Shown here piece after piece: positions 26,880-35,634 of a stretch of DNA of 64,000 bases (position 1 is its first letter; each line of letters begins with the position of its first letter). Source of the stretch: an uncultured Bacteroidales bacterium. GTDB lineage: Bacteria; Bacteroidota; Bacteroidia; Bacteroidales; UBA3824. Made by a program: the position numbers and the translations under genes. The notes beneath the pieces are model-generated. The model had not been told where the DNA came from. It ran no database searches and saw only the letters and a list, made by a program, of their open reading frames with translations. The stretch spans positions 1-64,000 of the forward strand of contig CALFIU010000044.1 in NCBI GenBank assembly GCA_937877455.1. Direction: 5' to 3'.

Positions 26880-27629
26880 TTAATTTGCATTTGTTGTTTC
26901 GTTGTCGTAATCATTGTGCCAACATAAACCTGCAAGGTAGAAAAAATACATAGAAATGGCTATTATGACGTGGCTTATATCAAAATGGTTGAACCATTTG
27001 CCTAATGAAAGTTTTGGAGCGAGTACTATTCCTGTTAATGTGGTTGTAAATGTGGCTAACATTATTATTAATGCTTCTCGTTTGCGGTGTCTTTGCCATA
27101 TTTTTATTTGTACGGGCATTGATATTATCCAAAGTGATATGCCTATGTGCATTTCTGCAAACATAAATGTCATTTTGTATATCATTAGCGATAGCATAGC
27201 AATGGTTTCTAATATTGAAAACGAATATAGTATGGCTTGTATTTTTTTACCAAAAAATTTTTCAGACCTATAAATCATTGCAAATGTGAAAATTGTTACT
27301 GATATGATGTTAAAAATCCAACTTGGAAGTTTTTGGTAGTTGTGTTCGAGTAGGTAAAACCATTGCGTATTTTCTACTGCATCGGGTAATATATCGGGTT
27401 CGTTTTGGAATATATAAGAAAAGGCGTGTGTCATTACTGCGCCCGAGAGTGTACTTATGCCCATTGCTAAGAAAAAATATGGGTAGAGTTGCATATATCC
27501 GCTTGTTTGTGAACGTTGTTTGAGTTTTGCAAATGCGTAAAAACAAACTACCGAAACCAACATATCGGTTAGTGCGGTCATTGGTTCGAGGATAGTTAAG
27601 CCCCCGATTATTATTTGTGTCTTTTCCAT
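26880..27629 (-). CDS. DUF6962-like seven-helix membrane protein
   Basis: A 249-residue polytopic membrane protein with about seven hydrophobic helices. I associate it with DUF6962, a family mostly found in Bacteroidetes. Conserved-looking polar residues sit in the helices: SGAVMTHAFSY near residue 65 and a late WFNHFDISHVIIAISMYFFY near 215. Scattered Ser/His/Asp residues in this pattern resemble the CREST membrane hydrolases (ceramidase/PAQR group), but that link is my inference. It starts 8 bases after dnaA ends and is followed by recR, so it is probably cotranscribed with DNA-metabolism genes without an evident functional link. Confidence 0.55.
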   Translation of the reverse strand: MEKTQIIIGGLTILEPMTALTDMLVSVVCFYAFAKLKQRSQTSGYMQLYPYFFLAMGISTLSGAVMTHAFSYIFQNEPDILPDAVENTQWFYLLEHNYQKLPSWIFNIISVTIFTFAMIYRSEKFFGKKIQAILYSFSILETIAMLSLMIYKMTFMFAEMHIGISLWIISMPVQIKIWQRHRKREALIIMLATFTTTLTGIVLAPKLSLGKWFNHFDISHVIIAISMYFFYLAGLCWHNDYDNETTNAN

Positions 27630-27637
27630 TCTAAAAC

Positions 27638-29089
27638 TTAGTACTTCAGTTTTTTCTCCAATTCGTCAAACGTGTTTTTAAAGTTTTTGTCGGTTTGAAT
27701 AAGGTCTGCTACTGTTTTGCAGGCGTGTAGTACGGTGCTATGGTCGCGTCCGCCTATCTGTGCGCCTATGCTTTGTAACGAGGCATTAGTTAGGTTTTTG
27801 GCAAAATACATTGCTAACTGACGTGCAAGCACTATTTCGCGTTTACGGGTTTTGGTTTGAAGTAGTTGTGGATCCATATTGAAATATTCACAGACTACCT
27901 TTTGTATATATGTGAGAGAAAATTCTTTTTTTGGTTTTTTTACTATTTTTTCGAGTAAAAATTGAGCCAATTCGAGAGTTATTTCTTTGCGATTGAGTGT
28001 GCTTTGTGCTAAGAGTGAAATTAACGCACCTTCGAGTTCCCTAACGTTTGATACTACTGTGTTGGCAATGTATTCCAATACGTCTTGTGGAATTTTCATA
28101 CCATCGTTATAAACTTTTTTCTGTAATATTTCCAACCTTGTTTTATAATCAGGTATTGATAAATCGGCATTGAGTCCCCATTTAAAACGGCTTAACATTC
28201 TTTGTGTTAGACCTTTTAACTCAACAGGCGGACAGTCGGATGTTAAGATTAATTGTTTGCCTGATTGGTGTAGTTGGTTGAATATATGAAAAAATGTATC
28301 TTGTGTGCGTTGTTTTCCTGCAAATTCTTGTACGTCGTCAAGTATCAATACATCAAGCATTTGGTAGAAGTGCATAAAGTCAATTGTATTGTTACTTCTT
28401 ACGGCATCGCTGTATTGTGTTTGAAATCTATTGGCAGATACGTACAGAACGAGTTTTTCTGGGTAAAGTTCTTTTATAGCGTTCCCGATGGCTTGTGCTA
28501 AATGGGTTTTTCCAAGTCCAGATTCTCCAAATATCATAAGTGGGTTAAATGGTGTGCTACCTGGATGTTGTGCTATTTCCATTGCGGCACTTCTGCCGAG
28601 CCTATTGCACTCGCCTTCTACAAAGTTGTCGAGTGTATAGTTGGGGTTGAGCTGGGAATTTAGGTTGATTTTTTGTATTCCCGGGATTATAAATGGGTTT
28701 CTTATTGCTGGTTCTTGTGGGTTTTTGGCTTGTGTGCTAAATTGTTGTCGTTGGTATGTGTTTGCAGCAGTTTTTCCAGGTATTACAGATATGCTTTGCG
28801 GCACTGCGGCGTGAGTTTTCGTGGGTTTGCGACCGCTGTCAACTACAATGCCATATTCTACTTGTACTTGACGACCAAGCACTTCTTTAAATGCTCTTAG
28901 AAGTAAATCGATATAGTGCTCTTCAAGATATTCGTAAAAAAAGTGGCTTGGTACTTGTATTTTTACAACGTTGGTATCTATTTTTAACGGAATTATGGGC
29001 GTAAACCAAGTTTGAAAACTTTGTGCGTTGATGCTGCTTTTTATTATTTGCAGACACTTGTTCCATATTTCTCTTTCATTGTTCTCCAT
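27638..29089 (-). CDS. dnaA: Chromosomal replication initiator protein DnaA
   Basis: DnaA binds DnaA boxes at the origin and opens the DNA. The 483 residues show all four domains. Domain I is residues 1-90 (WNKCLQIIKSSINAQSFQTW). A Gln/Pro/Thr-rich domain II linker (90-145) follows. The AAA+ domain III has NPLMIFGESGLGKTHLAQAI as Walker A, VLILDDVQEF as Walker B and an LTSDCPPVELKGL sensor I region. Domain IV holds the DNA-binding signature GGRDHSTVLHACKTV near 455. The gene is followed closely by DUF6962 and recR, and preceded by an AT-rich stretch with DnaA-box-like sites. Cytoplasmic. Confidence 0.96.
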   Translation of the reverse strand: MENNEREIWNKCLQIIKSSINAQSFQTWFTPIIPLKIDTNVVKIQVPSHFFYEYLEEHYIDLLLRAFKEVLGRQVQVEYGIVVDSGRKPTKTHAAVPQSISVIPGKTAANTYQRQQFSTQAKNPQEPAIRNPFIIPGIQKINLNSQLNPNYTLDNFVEGECNRLGRSAAMEIAQHPGSTPFNPLMIFGESGLGKTHLAQAIGNAIKELYPEKLVLYVSANRFQTQYSDAVRSNNTIDFMHFYQMLDVLILDDVQEFAGKQRTQDTFFHIFNQLHQSGKQLILTSDCPPVELKGLTQRMLSRFKWGLNADLSIPDYKTRLEILQKKVYNDGMKIPQDVLEYIANTVVSNVRELEGALISLLAQSTLNRKEITLELAQFLLEKIVKKPKKEFSLTYIQKVVCEYFNMDPQLLQTKTRKREIVLARQLAMYFAKNLTNASLQSIGAQIGGRDHSTVLHACKTVADLIQTDKNFKNTFDELEKKLKY

Positions 29090-29140
29090 CGGTTACAATT
29101 AAGTTTTTTCCGTTTTTCTTTGTTGATTTTCGTTGTAAAG

Positions 29141-29265
29141 GTGGCTAAAAAAAAATTAAAAAAAAAATTAAAAAAGCTTGTTTGTTTTCAAAATTTTTTA
29201 TCACGGTAATTATCAGAATGTTACAAAATGTAAATTTTTTATCAAGTTTTTTTTGTTGTTGATAA
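29141..29265. other. Candidate replication origin or dnaA autoregulatory region
   Basis: The 219-base gap upstream of dnaA has A/T-only tracts (29141-29174) and four DnaA-box-like 9-mers sharing the TTATC core: TTATCACGG (29198-29206), TTATCAGAA (29210-29218), TTATCAAGT (29239-29247), and on the minus strand TTATCAACA (29257-29265). Only the last differs from the consensus TTATCCACA by a single base. An AT-rich unwinding tract beside clustered boxes next to dnaA is the usual form of a bacterial oriC, but it could equally serve dnaA autoregulation. Replication direction was not tested. Confidence 0.4.
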
Positions 29266-29308
29266 TATGTTCAATTTGTTTTTGTCAAACTTGTATTGAT
29301 GTTGCTGT

Positions 29309-29800
29309 TTAGCGTGGTAGCTCGCATATTTCCAAATCTTTTATTTCGCCGTTGTCGAGTTTTAGCCTTAAAGCGGTGCGCATTGCTTGTTGTCCATATT
29401 GCCCTGCTGCTCCTGGGTTGACAACAAGGCATCCGTATTTTTGGTCGTACATTACTTTAAGTATGTGAGAGTGTCCGCATACAAAAATTTGGGGTGGATT
29501 GGTTTCTAATACTTTTCTTGCAGCTGGTGAATATTTGCCAGGGTAACCACCTATGTGAGTTATAAATACATCTACTCCGTCTGTTATAAATCTTTGTGTT
29601 TCTGGATATGCCAGCCGTGTATTGTAATCGTCAATATTACCATAAACAGCGGTTAGTGGTTTTATGGCGGCTATTTTGTCGGCAAGTGCTATTGATCCAA
29701 TGTCGCCTGCATGCCATATTGCATCGCATTTTTCCAAAAAGGGAACAAATTTTTGGTCAAGATGGTTATGGGTATCAGATATTATACCTATGGTTGTCAT
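29309..29800 (-). CDS. YfcE/MJ0936-type metallophosphoesterase
   Basis: A 163-residue calcineurin-like phosphodiesterase. The five metal-binding blocks are visible: DTHNH (9-13), GDIG (32-35), GNID (54-57), THIGG (80-84) and GHSH (108-111). The family hydrolyses phosphodiester bonds in small molecules with two metal ions; the natural substrate of this gene cannot be told. It overlaps the end of xseA by 4 bases (ATGA), so translation is probably coupled. Cytoplasmic. Confidence 0.85.
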   Translation of the reverse strand: MTTIGIISDTHNHLDQKFVPFLEKCDAIWHAGDIGSIALADKIAAIKPLTAVYGNIDDYNTRLAYPETQRFITDGVDVFITHIGGYPGKYSPAARKVLETNPPQIFVCGHSHILKVMYDQKYGCLVVNPGAAGQYGQQAMRTALRLKLDNGEIKDLEICELPR

Positions 29801-31038
29801 TTTGTTATTTTTTTTATTTCGGCTTCGGCTTTGCCATCGTAGTAAATTATTGACAGATTGCTTCCTATGGCGATATTTTGTGTTGAATTTATTACTTCGC
29901 CGTTTTGCATGGTGTATGCGTAGCCTTTTTTTAATATGTTAATTGGGTCTTTTAGTTCGGTTTTGAGTGCGATATTGTCTACTTGGTGCAACTTTTGATT
30001 TGCAACACTCTTCATGCTATTATAAATTTTAAGTGTTGAGGTTTCCATGGAGTGTCTTTTTTTGGTTATAAAGTTGCTTAGCGACGATTTAACTCTGTAA
30101 ATGGTTTCTAAGTTTTTTTGTTCGGCACGTTTTAATGCGTTGGTTGTTGCACCTTTTATTATTTCTATTTGCTCTGATAGCATCGAATCACAATTGGCGG
30201 CTGTGTCGATTATAAATTGTGCTACGGCTGTTGGTGTTTTGAAATGTTTGTTTGCCACTTCGTCGGCTATTGAAACATCGCGGTCGTGTCCAATTCCAGT
30301 TATTACTGGTAGAGGAAAGTTACAAATTGCTGCACAAACATCGTAGTTGTCGAAACAAGAAAGGTCTCCTTTGCTGCCACCACCTCTTATTATTGCTACA
30401 CAATCGAAATATTGGCTAAGTTTTGCAATTTTGTAGAGTTGTAACGGTATGTTTTTTTCTGCCTCAATGCCTTGCACAGGTGTATTAAAAAGTATTGTGT
30501 TGAATTTGTAACCGTATGGGTTAAAAGTAAGTTGGTTGACAAAATCGCCATAGCCAGCTGCGTTTTCTGACGACAAAATAGCTATGTTTTTTATCAACAT
30601 TGGTAGTTTTTTTTGTTTGTTTTTTTCGTATATACCTTCTTTTTTTAGCCGTTCTATAGTTTGACGACGTTGCATTTCTATTTCGCCAAGTGTATATTCT
30701 GGCATAATTCCGCGTACCGAAAAACTAAGACCATATACTTCGCTATACTGTATGGTGGTTTCTATCAGTATTTTAATTCCTTTTTCGAGTTTACGACCTG
30801 TAACTTGTTCAAAATAAGGGTTAAGTGTTCTAAAAACATTAGCCCATATTGTAGTACGAGCTTGAGCAGTGGTTGTTCCCAAATCATTATCTTTTTCAAC
30901 AAGATCGAGGTAGGCATGCCCTGCGGAACTTCGTGTAATCTGGTTTATTTCGGCTGTTACAAGGTAGGTCGTGTTGAAATTGCGAGCCAAAACTTTTTTT
31001 ATTAACGTGTTTATTTCGTACAGCGAGTAGATTTCCAT
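29797..31038 (-). CDS. xseA: Exodeoxyribonuclease VII large subunit
   Basis: XseA is the catalytic large subunit of exonuclease VII, which degrades single-stranded DNA. The 413 residues include the N-terminal OB fold (SLYEINTLIKKVL, with VTAEINQITRSSAGHAYLDL) and the catalytic domain with AIIRGGGSKGDLSCFD and PVITGIGHDRDVSIADEVA, and KTPTAVAQFI. A coiled-coil C-terminal domain ends in KGYAYTMQNGEVI. The small subunit gene xseB is not adjacent, where it is often found. Downstream the phosphodiesterase overlaps it. Confidence 0.92.
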   Translation of the reverse strand: MEIYSLYEINTLIKKVLARNFNTTYLVTAEINQITRSSAGHAYLDLVEKDNDLGTTTAQARTTIWANVFRTLNPYFEQVTGRKLEKGIKILIETTIQYSEVYGLSFSVRGIMPEYTLGEIEMQRRQTIERLKKEGIYEKNKQKKLPMLIKNIAILSSENAAGYGDFVNQLTFNPYGYKFNTILFNTPVQGIEAEKNIPLQLYKIAKLSQYFDCVAIIRGGGSKGDLSCFDNYDVCAAICNFPLPVITGIGHDRDVSIADEVANKHFKTPTAVAQFIIDTAANCDSMLSEQIEIIKGATTNALKRAEQKNLETIYRVKSSLSNFITKKRHSMETSTLKIYNSMKSVANQKLHQVDNIALKTELKDPINILKKGYAYTMQNGEVINSTQNIAIGSNLSIIYYDGKAEAEIKKITK

Positions 31039-31046
31039 AGGTATTT

Positions 31047-31358
31047 TTATTTTTCGCGTATAATGAAAATGTCTTCGTTGTCTGCTTTCATTTGGTATTG
31101 TTCGCGTGCAAATTTAACAAGATTTTTGTTGTTGGTTTTTAAATCGTTAAGTTTTAGCGAATCTTCTTGTATTTTTTCTGTGTAATATTCTTTTTGGATT
31201 GTAAGTTTTTTTCGGTTAGAAAGTTCTTTAACTCTTTCAAAAATAGTATATTGGCTGAAAAAACATATATATATTAACATTGCAAGGAAAGTAAACAAAT
31301 ACTTCCTACGTATTATATACGATAATTTACTTTTTAGTTTGATGATAAAGCGTTCCAT
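31047..31358 (-). CDS. Septum formation initiator (DivIC/FtsB type)
   Basis: A 103-residue bitopic division protein when started at the ATG at 31356-31358; an earlier in-frame ATG would lie beyond the promoter. A short basic N-terminus (KLKSKLSYIIRRKY) precedes one membrane helix (LFTFLAMLIYICFF, about 22-38). The rest is a periplasmic coiled coil (about 45-85) ending in REQYQMKADNEDIFIIRE, the typical DivIC/FtsB tail. The family forms the FtsQLB-like complex that activates septal peptidoglycan synthesis. It precedes xseA by 8 bases. Confidence 0.8.
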   Translation of the reverse strand: MERFIIKLKSKLSYIIRRKYLFTFLAMLIYICFFSQYTIFERVKELSNRKKLTIQKEYYTEKIQEDSLKLNDLKTNNKNLVKFAREQYQMKADNEDIFIIREK

Positions 31359-31375
31359 TTGGCAAAAATTTATTG

Positions 31376-31407
31376 CAAATATATATGTTTTGCGCTCGTT
31401 TTGCAAA
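31376..31407 (-). promoter_or_regulatory. Promoter of the DivIC/xseA operon
   Basis: The minus strand reads TTTG, 20 bases, TATATTTG, a full match to the Bacteroidetes consensus. It lies 17 bases upstream of the start codon at 31358, excluding the longer reading frame. Confidence 0.75.
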
Positions 31408-31549
31408 TTTTAATCGAAAATAAATATATATTTTGATTATAAAAATTTACAAATAAATCTTTTCTTGTTAAAATGTTGAAAATCAATTATAATTTTAAGA
31501 AAAGCAGTCAACAACAGTAAAAAAAACAAAATATTACCTAAAATAAACA

Positions 31550-31578
31550 TTGTTTTAACAAAAATTAGATTATATTTG
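31550..31578 (+). promoter_or_regulatory. Promoter of secA
   Basis: TATATTTG (31571-31578) is a perfect -7 element, with ATTG 17 bases upstream as a weak -33. It lies 39 bases before the ATG at 31618 and overlaps the longer in-frame start, which is therefore rejected. Confidence 0.55.
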
Positions 31579-31617
31579 CAGTCTGTAAAAAATACGAACA
31601 TAATCAAAAACACAATA

Positions 31618-34600
31618 ATGAGTATTTTAAATAGTATCTTAAAAAAATTTTTTGGAGATAAATCGAGCAAAGATATAAAAAAAATGCTCCCGATTTTGGA
31701 AAATATAAAATCGGAATATGCTAAGTTACAATCAATTAGTAACGATGAACTACGCGAAAAAACTCAAAAGTTGAGACAAGATATTCAAAACGCAATAAAA
31801 GCAGAGAACGAAAAACTCAGTGGATTTAAGTTGCGTCTTGACTCTCCAGAACCGCTTACTATCAATGAGCAAGAAGAGTTGTATAATGAAATAGAAAAAA
31901 CCGAAAAAGTAATAGACGAAATTATTGCAACAAAACTTGACGAGATTTTGCCAGAGGCATTTGCAATTATTAGGGATACTGCTCGTCGTTTTGCTCAAAA
32001 CGAAACAATAGAAGTTACTGCTACCCAGTTTGATAGAGATTTTGCCGCAGTAAACGAAGCTGTTAAAATAGAAGGTGATAAAGCAATTTATAGCAACACT
32101 TGGCGTGCTGGTGGCAATATGCTCAAGTGGGATATGGTGCATTACGATGTTCAATTACTTGGAGGTATTGCACTTCATCAAGGTAAGATTGCGGAAATGG
32201 CAACTGGTGAGGGTAAAACCCTCGTTGCAACTTTGCCTGTGTTCTTAAACGCACTTACAGGTCGCGGTGTTCACGTGGTAACTGTAAACGACTACCTTTC
32301 AAAACGAGATAGCGAGTGGATGGGTATGCTTTACCAATTTCACGGACTTAAAGTTGATTGCATAGACAAGCATCAACCAAATAGTAGAATGAGGCGACAA
32401 GCATACGAGGCTGATATTACATTTGGTACCAACAATGAATTTGGTTTCGATTATCTTCGCGACAATATGGCTATTACACCAGACGATTTGGTGCAACGTA
32501 ATCATATATTTGCAATTGTCGATGAAGTGGACTCGGTTCTTATTGACGATGCCCGTACACCTTTAATTATAAGTGGTCCAGTGGCAAGGTCGTCAAACGA
32601 TATGCAATTGTTTATGGAGATGAAACCAAAAGTAGAAAAACTCGTTGAGCAACAGAAACTTTTGGTTAATAGAATTTTTAATGATGCTAAAAAATACATT
32701 GCGGCTGGCGATTTAGAAAAAGGCGGTATTGCATTACTCAAAGCTTACAAAGGTTTGCCAAAAAGTAATGCACTTATAAAATATCTTAGCGAAGAAGGTC
32801 ATAAAGTGCTTTTGCAAAAAACAGAAGGCATTTATATGGCCGAAAACAACAAACGAATGCCAGAAATAACCGATGAATTGTATTTCGTTATAGAAGAAAA
32901 ACAAAAGTCGGTTGACATGACAGAAAAAGGTATAGACCTTATTACAGGTAACAGCGACGACCCAACATTTTTTGTATTGCCTGACGTTGGAACCGAAATT
33001 GCTGAACTTGAAAATTCTGGACTTTCGGAAGAAGAAAAAACTGCTAAAAAAGATAAACTCCTTAGCGATTACGCCATAAAATCAGAGCGTATCCACACTA
33101 TAACTCAATTGTTAAAAGCATACACTATGTTTGAGCGCGACAATGAGTATGTGGTTATGGATAATAAGGTTAAGATTGTTGACGAACAAACAGGACGTAT
33201 TCTTGATGGTCGTAGATATTCCGATGGCTTGCATCAAGCAATAGAAGCAAAAGAAAATGTAACTGTTGAAGCAGCTACACAGACTTTTGCAACTATTACT
33301 TTGCAGAATTATTTCCGTATGTATAAAAAACTTGCAGGTATGACAGGTACTGCGGAAACAGAAGCAGGAGAATTTTGGGATATTTATAAACTTGATGTTT
33401 GCGTTATTCCAACAAACGTTCCTGTAAAACGTAACGATATGGACGACCTTATTTATAAAACTAAACGTGAAAAATATAAGGCCGTAATTGCAGAAATTGA
33501 ACGACTTCACAATGAGGGTCGTCCAGTGCTTGTGGGTACAACATCGGTGGAAGTTTCAGAGTTGTTGAGCCAAATGCTTAGAGGTAGAAGGCTTGAACAT
33601 AACGTACTTAATGCCAAACTTCATGCTCGTGAGGCCGAAATTGTTGCTGTGGCTGGTCAAAAAGGTACAATCACTATTGCAACCAATATGGCAGGACGTG
33701 GTACCGACATTAAGTTGAGCAAAGAGGTAAAAGAGGCTGGTGGTCTTGCAATTATTGGTACAGAACGTCATGAATCACGTCGTGTAGACCGTCAGTTGCG
33801 AGGACGTGCAGGACGACAAGGCGATCCGGGAACTTCGCAATTTTTTGTATCGCTCGAAGATACACTAATGAGGCTATTTGGTAGCGATAAAATTGCCAAG
33901 TTTATGGATAAGTTGGGTGTTGAAGAAGGTGAAGCTATTCAACATTCGTGGGTTACAAGTTCTATTGAACGTGCTCAACGTAAAGTTGAAGAAAACAACT
34001 TTGGTATTCGTAAAAGACTCCTTGAATACGACGATGTAATGAACAAACAACGCGAGGTAATTTATAAATTACGTCGTAGTGCATTGTTTGGCGATGGTAT
34101 TGATATTGAGATTATTAACATGCTAAATGCCGCATGTGAAAATGTTGTTAATTCATATCACGATACGGGTGATTACGCTGCTTTTTGCTTTGAACTTTCA
34201 AAAAGTTTGTCGATGCAAAGCCCAATTTCGGAAGAGGATTTCATAAAACTTACCGACGAAAAAATTGCTGATAAAATTTTCGATTTGGGTTGCAACAACA
34301 TAAAAAACAAAATGAAAATTATCAGCGACCAAGCTTGGCCTGTGATAAAAGAAGTTTATGAAAAACATTCGGCACAATACGAATATATTATTATTCCAGT
34401 AAGCGACGGACGTAGAGTGTTTAACCTTAGGGTTAATTTAAAACGTGCATACGAAACTCAGGCTCGTGAGGTTGTAAAAGATTTTGAAAAAGTTGTAATG
34501 CTTGTTACCATTGATGAAACATGGAAAGAACATCTTCGTGATCTTGATGACCTTAAGCAATCGGTTCAGAATGCTTCATACGAACAAAAAGATCCACTTG

Positions 34601-34944
34601 TTATTTTCAAAATTGAATCTAACAATTTGTTCGACTTAATGTTAGATAAAAACAATAAGGCCATTATTTCAACAATAATGAAAGGTCATATTCCAATTCA
34701 AAATCCCGAAAATATTCAAAGAGCTCCTTCGCAAGCACCGCGTATGCCAGAACAAACGCAACTTCGTACCCAAAAGGCAGAAGTACCTTCGGCGAGTGAG
34801 CAACAACAGCAGCAACAGCAGCCGCAACAACGTCAGCAACCCAAGGTGCAGCCTGTAAGAACGGGTGAAAAAATTGGAAGAAATGATCCTTGCCCTTGTG
34901 GTAGCGGAAAAAAATATAAAAATTGTCATGGTAAAGGTTTGTAG
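31618..34944 (+). CDS. secA: Preprotein translocase ATPase SecA
   Basis: SecA drives secretory proteins through SecYEG with ATP. At 1108 residues it is long, as in other Bacteroidetes. Walker A is MATGEGKTLVATLP (about 194-207). Walker B is VDEVDSVLIDDARTPLI (about 300-316). The helicase part has AGMTGTAETEAGEF, TNMAGRGTDIKL and QLRGRAGRQGDPG. The extra length lies in an insert after IISGP (about 330-450) that the E. coli protein lacks. A Gln-rich linker (about 1060-1080) precedes the zinc-binding SEC-C tail DPCPCGSGKKYKNCHG. Start chosen by the promoter position. A strong terminator follows. Confidence 0.96.
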   Translation: MSILNSILKKFFGDKSSKDIKKMLPILENIKSEYAKLQSISNDELREKTQKLRQDIQNAIKAENEKLSGFKLRLDSPEPLTINEQEELYNEIEKTEKVIDEIIATKLDEILPEAFAIIRDTARRFAQNETIEVTATQFDRDFAAVNEAVKIEGDKAIYSNTWRAGGNMLKWDMVHYDVQLLGGIALHQGKIAEMATGEGKTLVATLPVFLNALTGRGVHVVTVNDYLSKRDSEWMGMLYQFHGLKVDCIDKHQPNSRMRRQAYEADITFGTNNEFGFDYLRDNMAITPDDLVQRNHIFAIVDEVDSVLIDDARTPLIISGPVARSSNDMQLFMEMKPKVEKLVEQQKLLVNRIFNDAKKYIAAGDLEKGGIALLKAYKGLPKSNALIKYLSEEGHKVLLQKTEGIYMAENNKRMPEITDELYFVIEEKQKSVDMTEKGIDLITGNSDDPTFFVLPDVGTEIAELENSGLSEEEKTAKKDKLLSDYAIKSERIHTITQLLKAYTMFERDNEYVVMDNKVKIVDEQTGRILDGRRYSDGLHQAIEAKENVTVEAATQTFATITLQNYFRMYKKLAGMTGTAETEAGEFWDIYKLDVCVIPTNVPVKRNDMDDLIYKTKREKYKAVIAEIERLHNEGRPVLVGTTSVEVSELLSQMLRGRRLEHNVLNAKLHAREAEIVAVAGQKGTITIATNMAGRGTDIKLSKEVKEAGGLAIIGTERHESRRVDRQLRGRAGRQGDPGTSQFFVSLEDTLMRLFGSDKIAKFMDKLGVEEGEAIQHSWVTSSIERAQRKVEENNFGIRKRLLEYDDVMNKQREVIYKLRRSALFGDGIDIEIINMLNAACENVVNSYHDTGDYAAFCFELSKSLSMQSPISEEDFIKLTDEKIADKIFDLGCNNIKNKMKIISDQAWPVIKEVYEKHSAQYEYIIIPVSDGRRVFNLRVNLKRAYETQAREVVKDFEKVVMLVTIDETWKEHLRDLDDLKQSVQNASYEQKDPLVIFKIESNNLFDLMLDKNNKAIISTIMKGHIPIQNPENIQRAPSQAPRMPEQTQLRTQKAEVPSASEQQQQQQQPQQRQQPKVQPVRTGEKIGRNDPCPCGSGKKYKNCHGKGL

Positions 34945-34951
34945 ATAAAAA

Positions 34952-34984
34952 AATGCCTTTTCGGAAACGAGAAGGTATTTTTTT
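34952..34984 (+). terminator. Intrinsic terminator of secA
   Basis: AATGCCTTTTCG pairs with CGAGAAGGTATT (12 bp, two wobbles) around a GAAA tetraloop, followed by a run of T. It lies 8 bases after the stop and only 4 bases before the next start codon. Confidence 0.85.
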
Positions 34985-34987
34985 AGT

Positions 34988-35539
34988 ATGAAGAAGATTA
35001 TGATAAAAAAAATTAATATCTTTTGTTTTTGTGCCACTATATTTTTTTCAAGTTCGTGCTCCGAAAATATTAAAATAAAGGAACAATCTATCGGCCCATT
35101 ATTTACAGTATGCAGTGAGAGTTTTGATGATTATTCAAAAAATAATGTAATTATAGATTCGCTTGCAGCCGAACTAAAAAAGATTAATTTTGTGCCAGAA
35201 AATACTTTTGAAATTATATACAATCGTGAAGATGACACAAAACGTCATAGCATAGTGGGGTGTGTGTTGCCTCTTAAAATTGGTAGTGATTCTACTCTTG
35301 CTATAACTTTAGAACGTAATAGGTTTAATGTTAGGACAATAGGATTTACCAATTGTATAACAATTGAAGTGCCTATGAAAAAATTTAATTCGCAAACACG
35401 AGGAGAGGTTCTTGCGCATTTTGATTCGTATGCAATGCAACATAATTATCAACTTTTCCCAGATGGTAAAAACGGATTAACAGAAATATATTATCCTGAT
35501 AAAGTTTTGTTTGCAGTTGAAATAAAATCTAATTTGTAA
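34988..35539 (+). CDS. Small lipoprotein, possibly GyrI-like fold
   Basis: A 183-residue lipoprotein with lipobox FSSSC (Cys24), followed by SENIK. After that come two halves of similar build, each with a helix and strands: PLFTVCSESFDDYS / IVGCVLPLKIG, and FTNCITIEVPMKKFN / YYPDKVLFAVEI. The pattern, with the middle HAHFDSY-like LAHFDSYAMQHNY helix, resembles GyrI-like small-molecule-binding domains; this is a fold guess only. It starts 4 bases after the secA terminator and has no obvious promoter of its own, so it may depend on read-through. An in-frame ATG 12 bases downstream is an alternative start. Confidence 0.6.
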   Translation: MKKIMIKKINIFCFCATIFFSSSCSENIKIKEQSIGPLFTVCSESFDDYSKNNVIIDSLAAELKKINFVPENTFEIIYNREDDTKRHSIVGCVLPLKIGSDSTLAITLERNRFNVRTIGFTNCITIEVPMKKFNSQTRGEVLAHFDSYAMQHNYQLFPDGKNGLTEIYYPDKVLFAVEIKSNL

Positions 35540-35602
35540 AAGGGTGATTTTTAGATAGATTATTTGAAAATTTGCTTTTTTTATAAAAAATTGACGAGTT
35601 TG

Positions 35603-35634
35603 GGCTGTCAAAATTACTGGCAGCCTTATTTTTT
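35603..35634 (+). terminator. Intrinsic terminator after the lipoprotein gene
   Basis: GGCTGTCA pairs with TGGCAGCC around a 7-base loop, followed by TTATTTTTT. It serves the plus-strand lipoprotein gene; the tail touches the stop codon of the convergent carboxypeptidase gene. Confidence 0.75.

Noticed and set aside
29309..31038. Search for xseB next to xseA
   Set aside because: The downstream gene has clear metallophosphoesterase motifs and is not XseB; the small subunit must be elsewhere.
31437..31670. A 77-codon hydrophobic frame antisense to the secA start region
   Set aside because: It covers the secA promoter and first codons; its hydrophobicity comes from A/T-rich DNA, and it has no promoter.
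32265..32285. A parS-like GTTCACGTGG sequence in secA
   Set aside because: It lies in conserved secA codons and differs from TGTTTCACGTGAAACA at several positions; no other parS candidate was seen.
34798..34850. CAG/CAA tandem run near the end of secA as a variable repeat
   Set aside because: The codons are mixed CAA/CAG, and a Gln-rich linker before the SEC-C tail is ordinary in this family.
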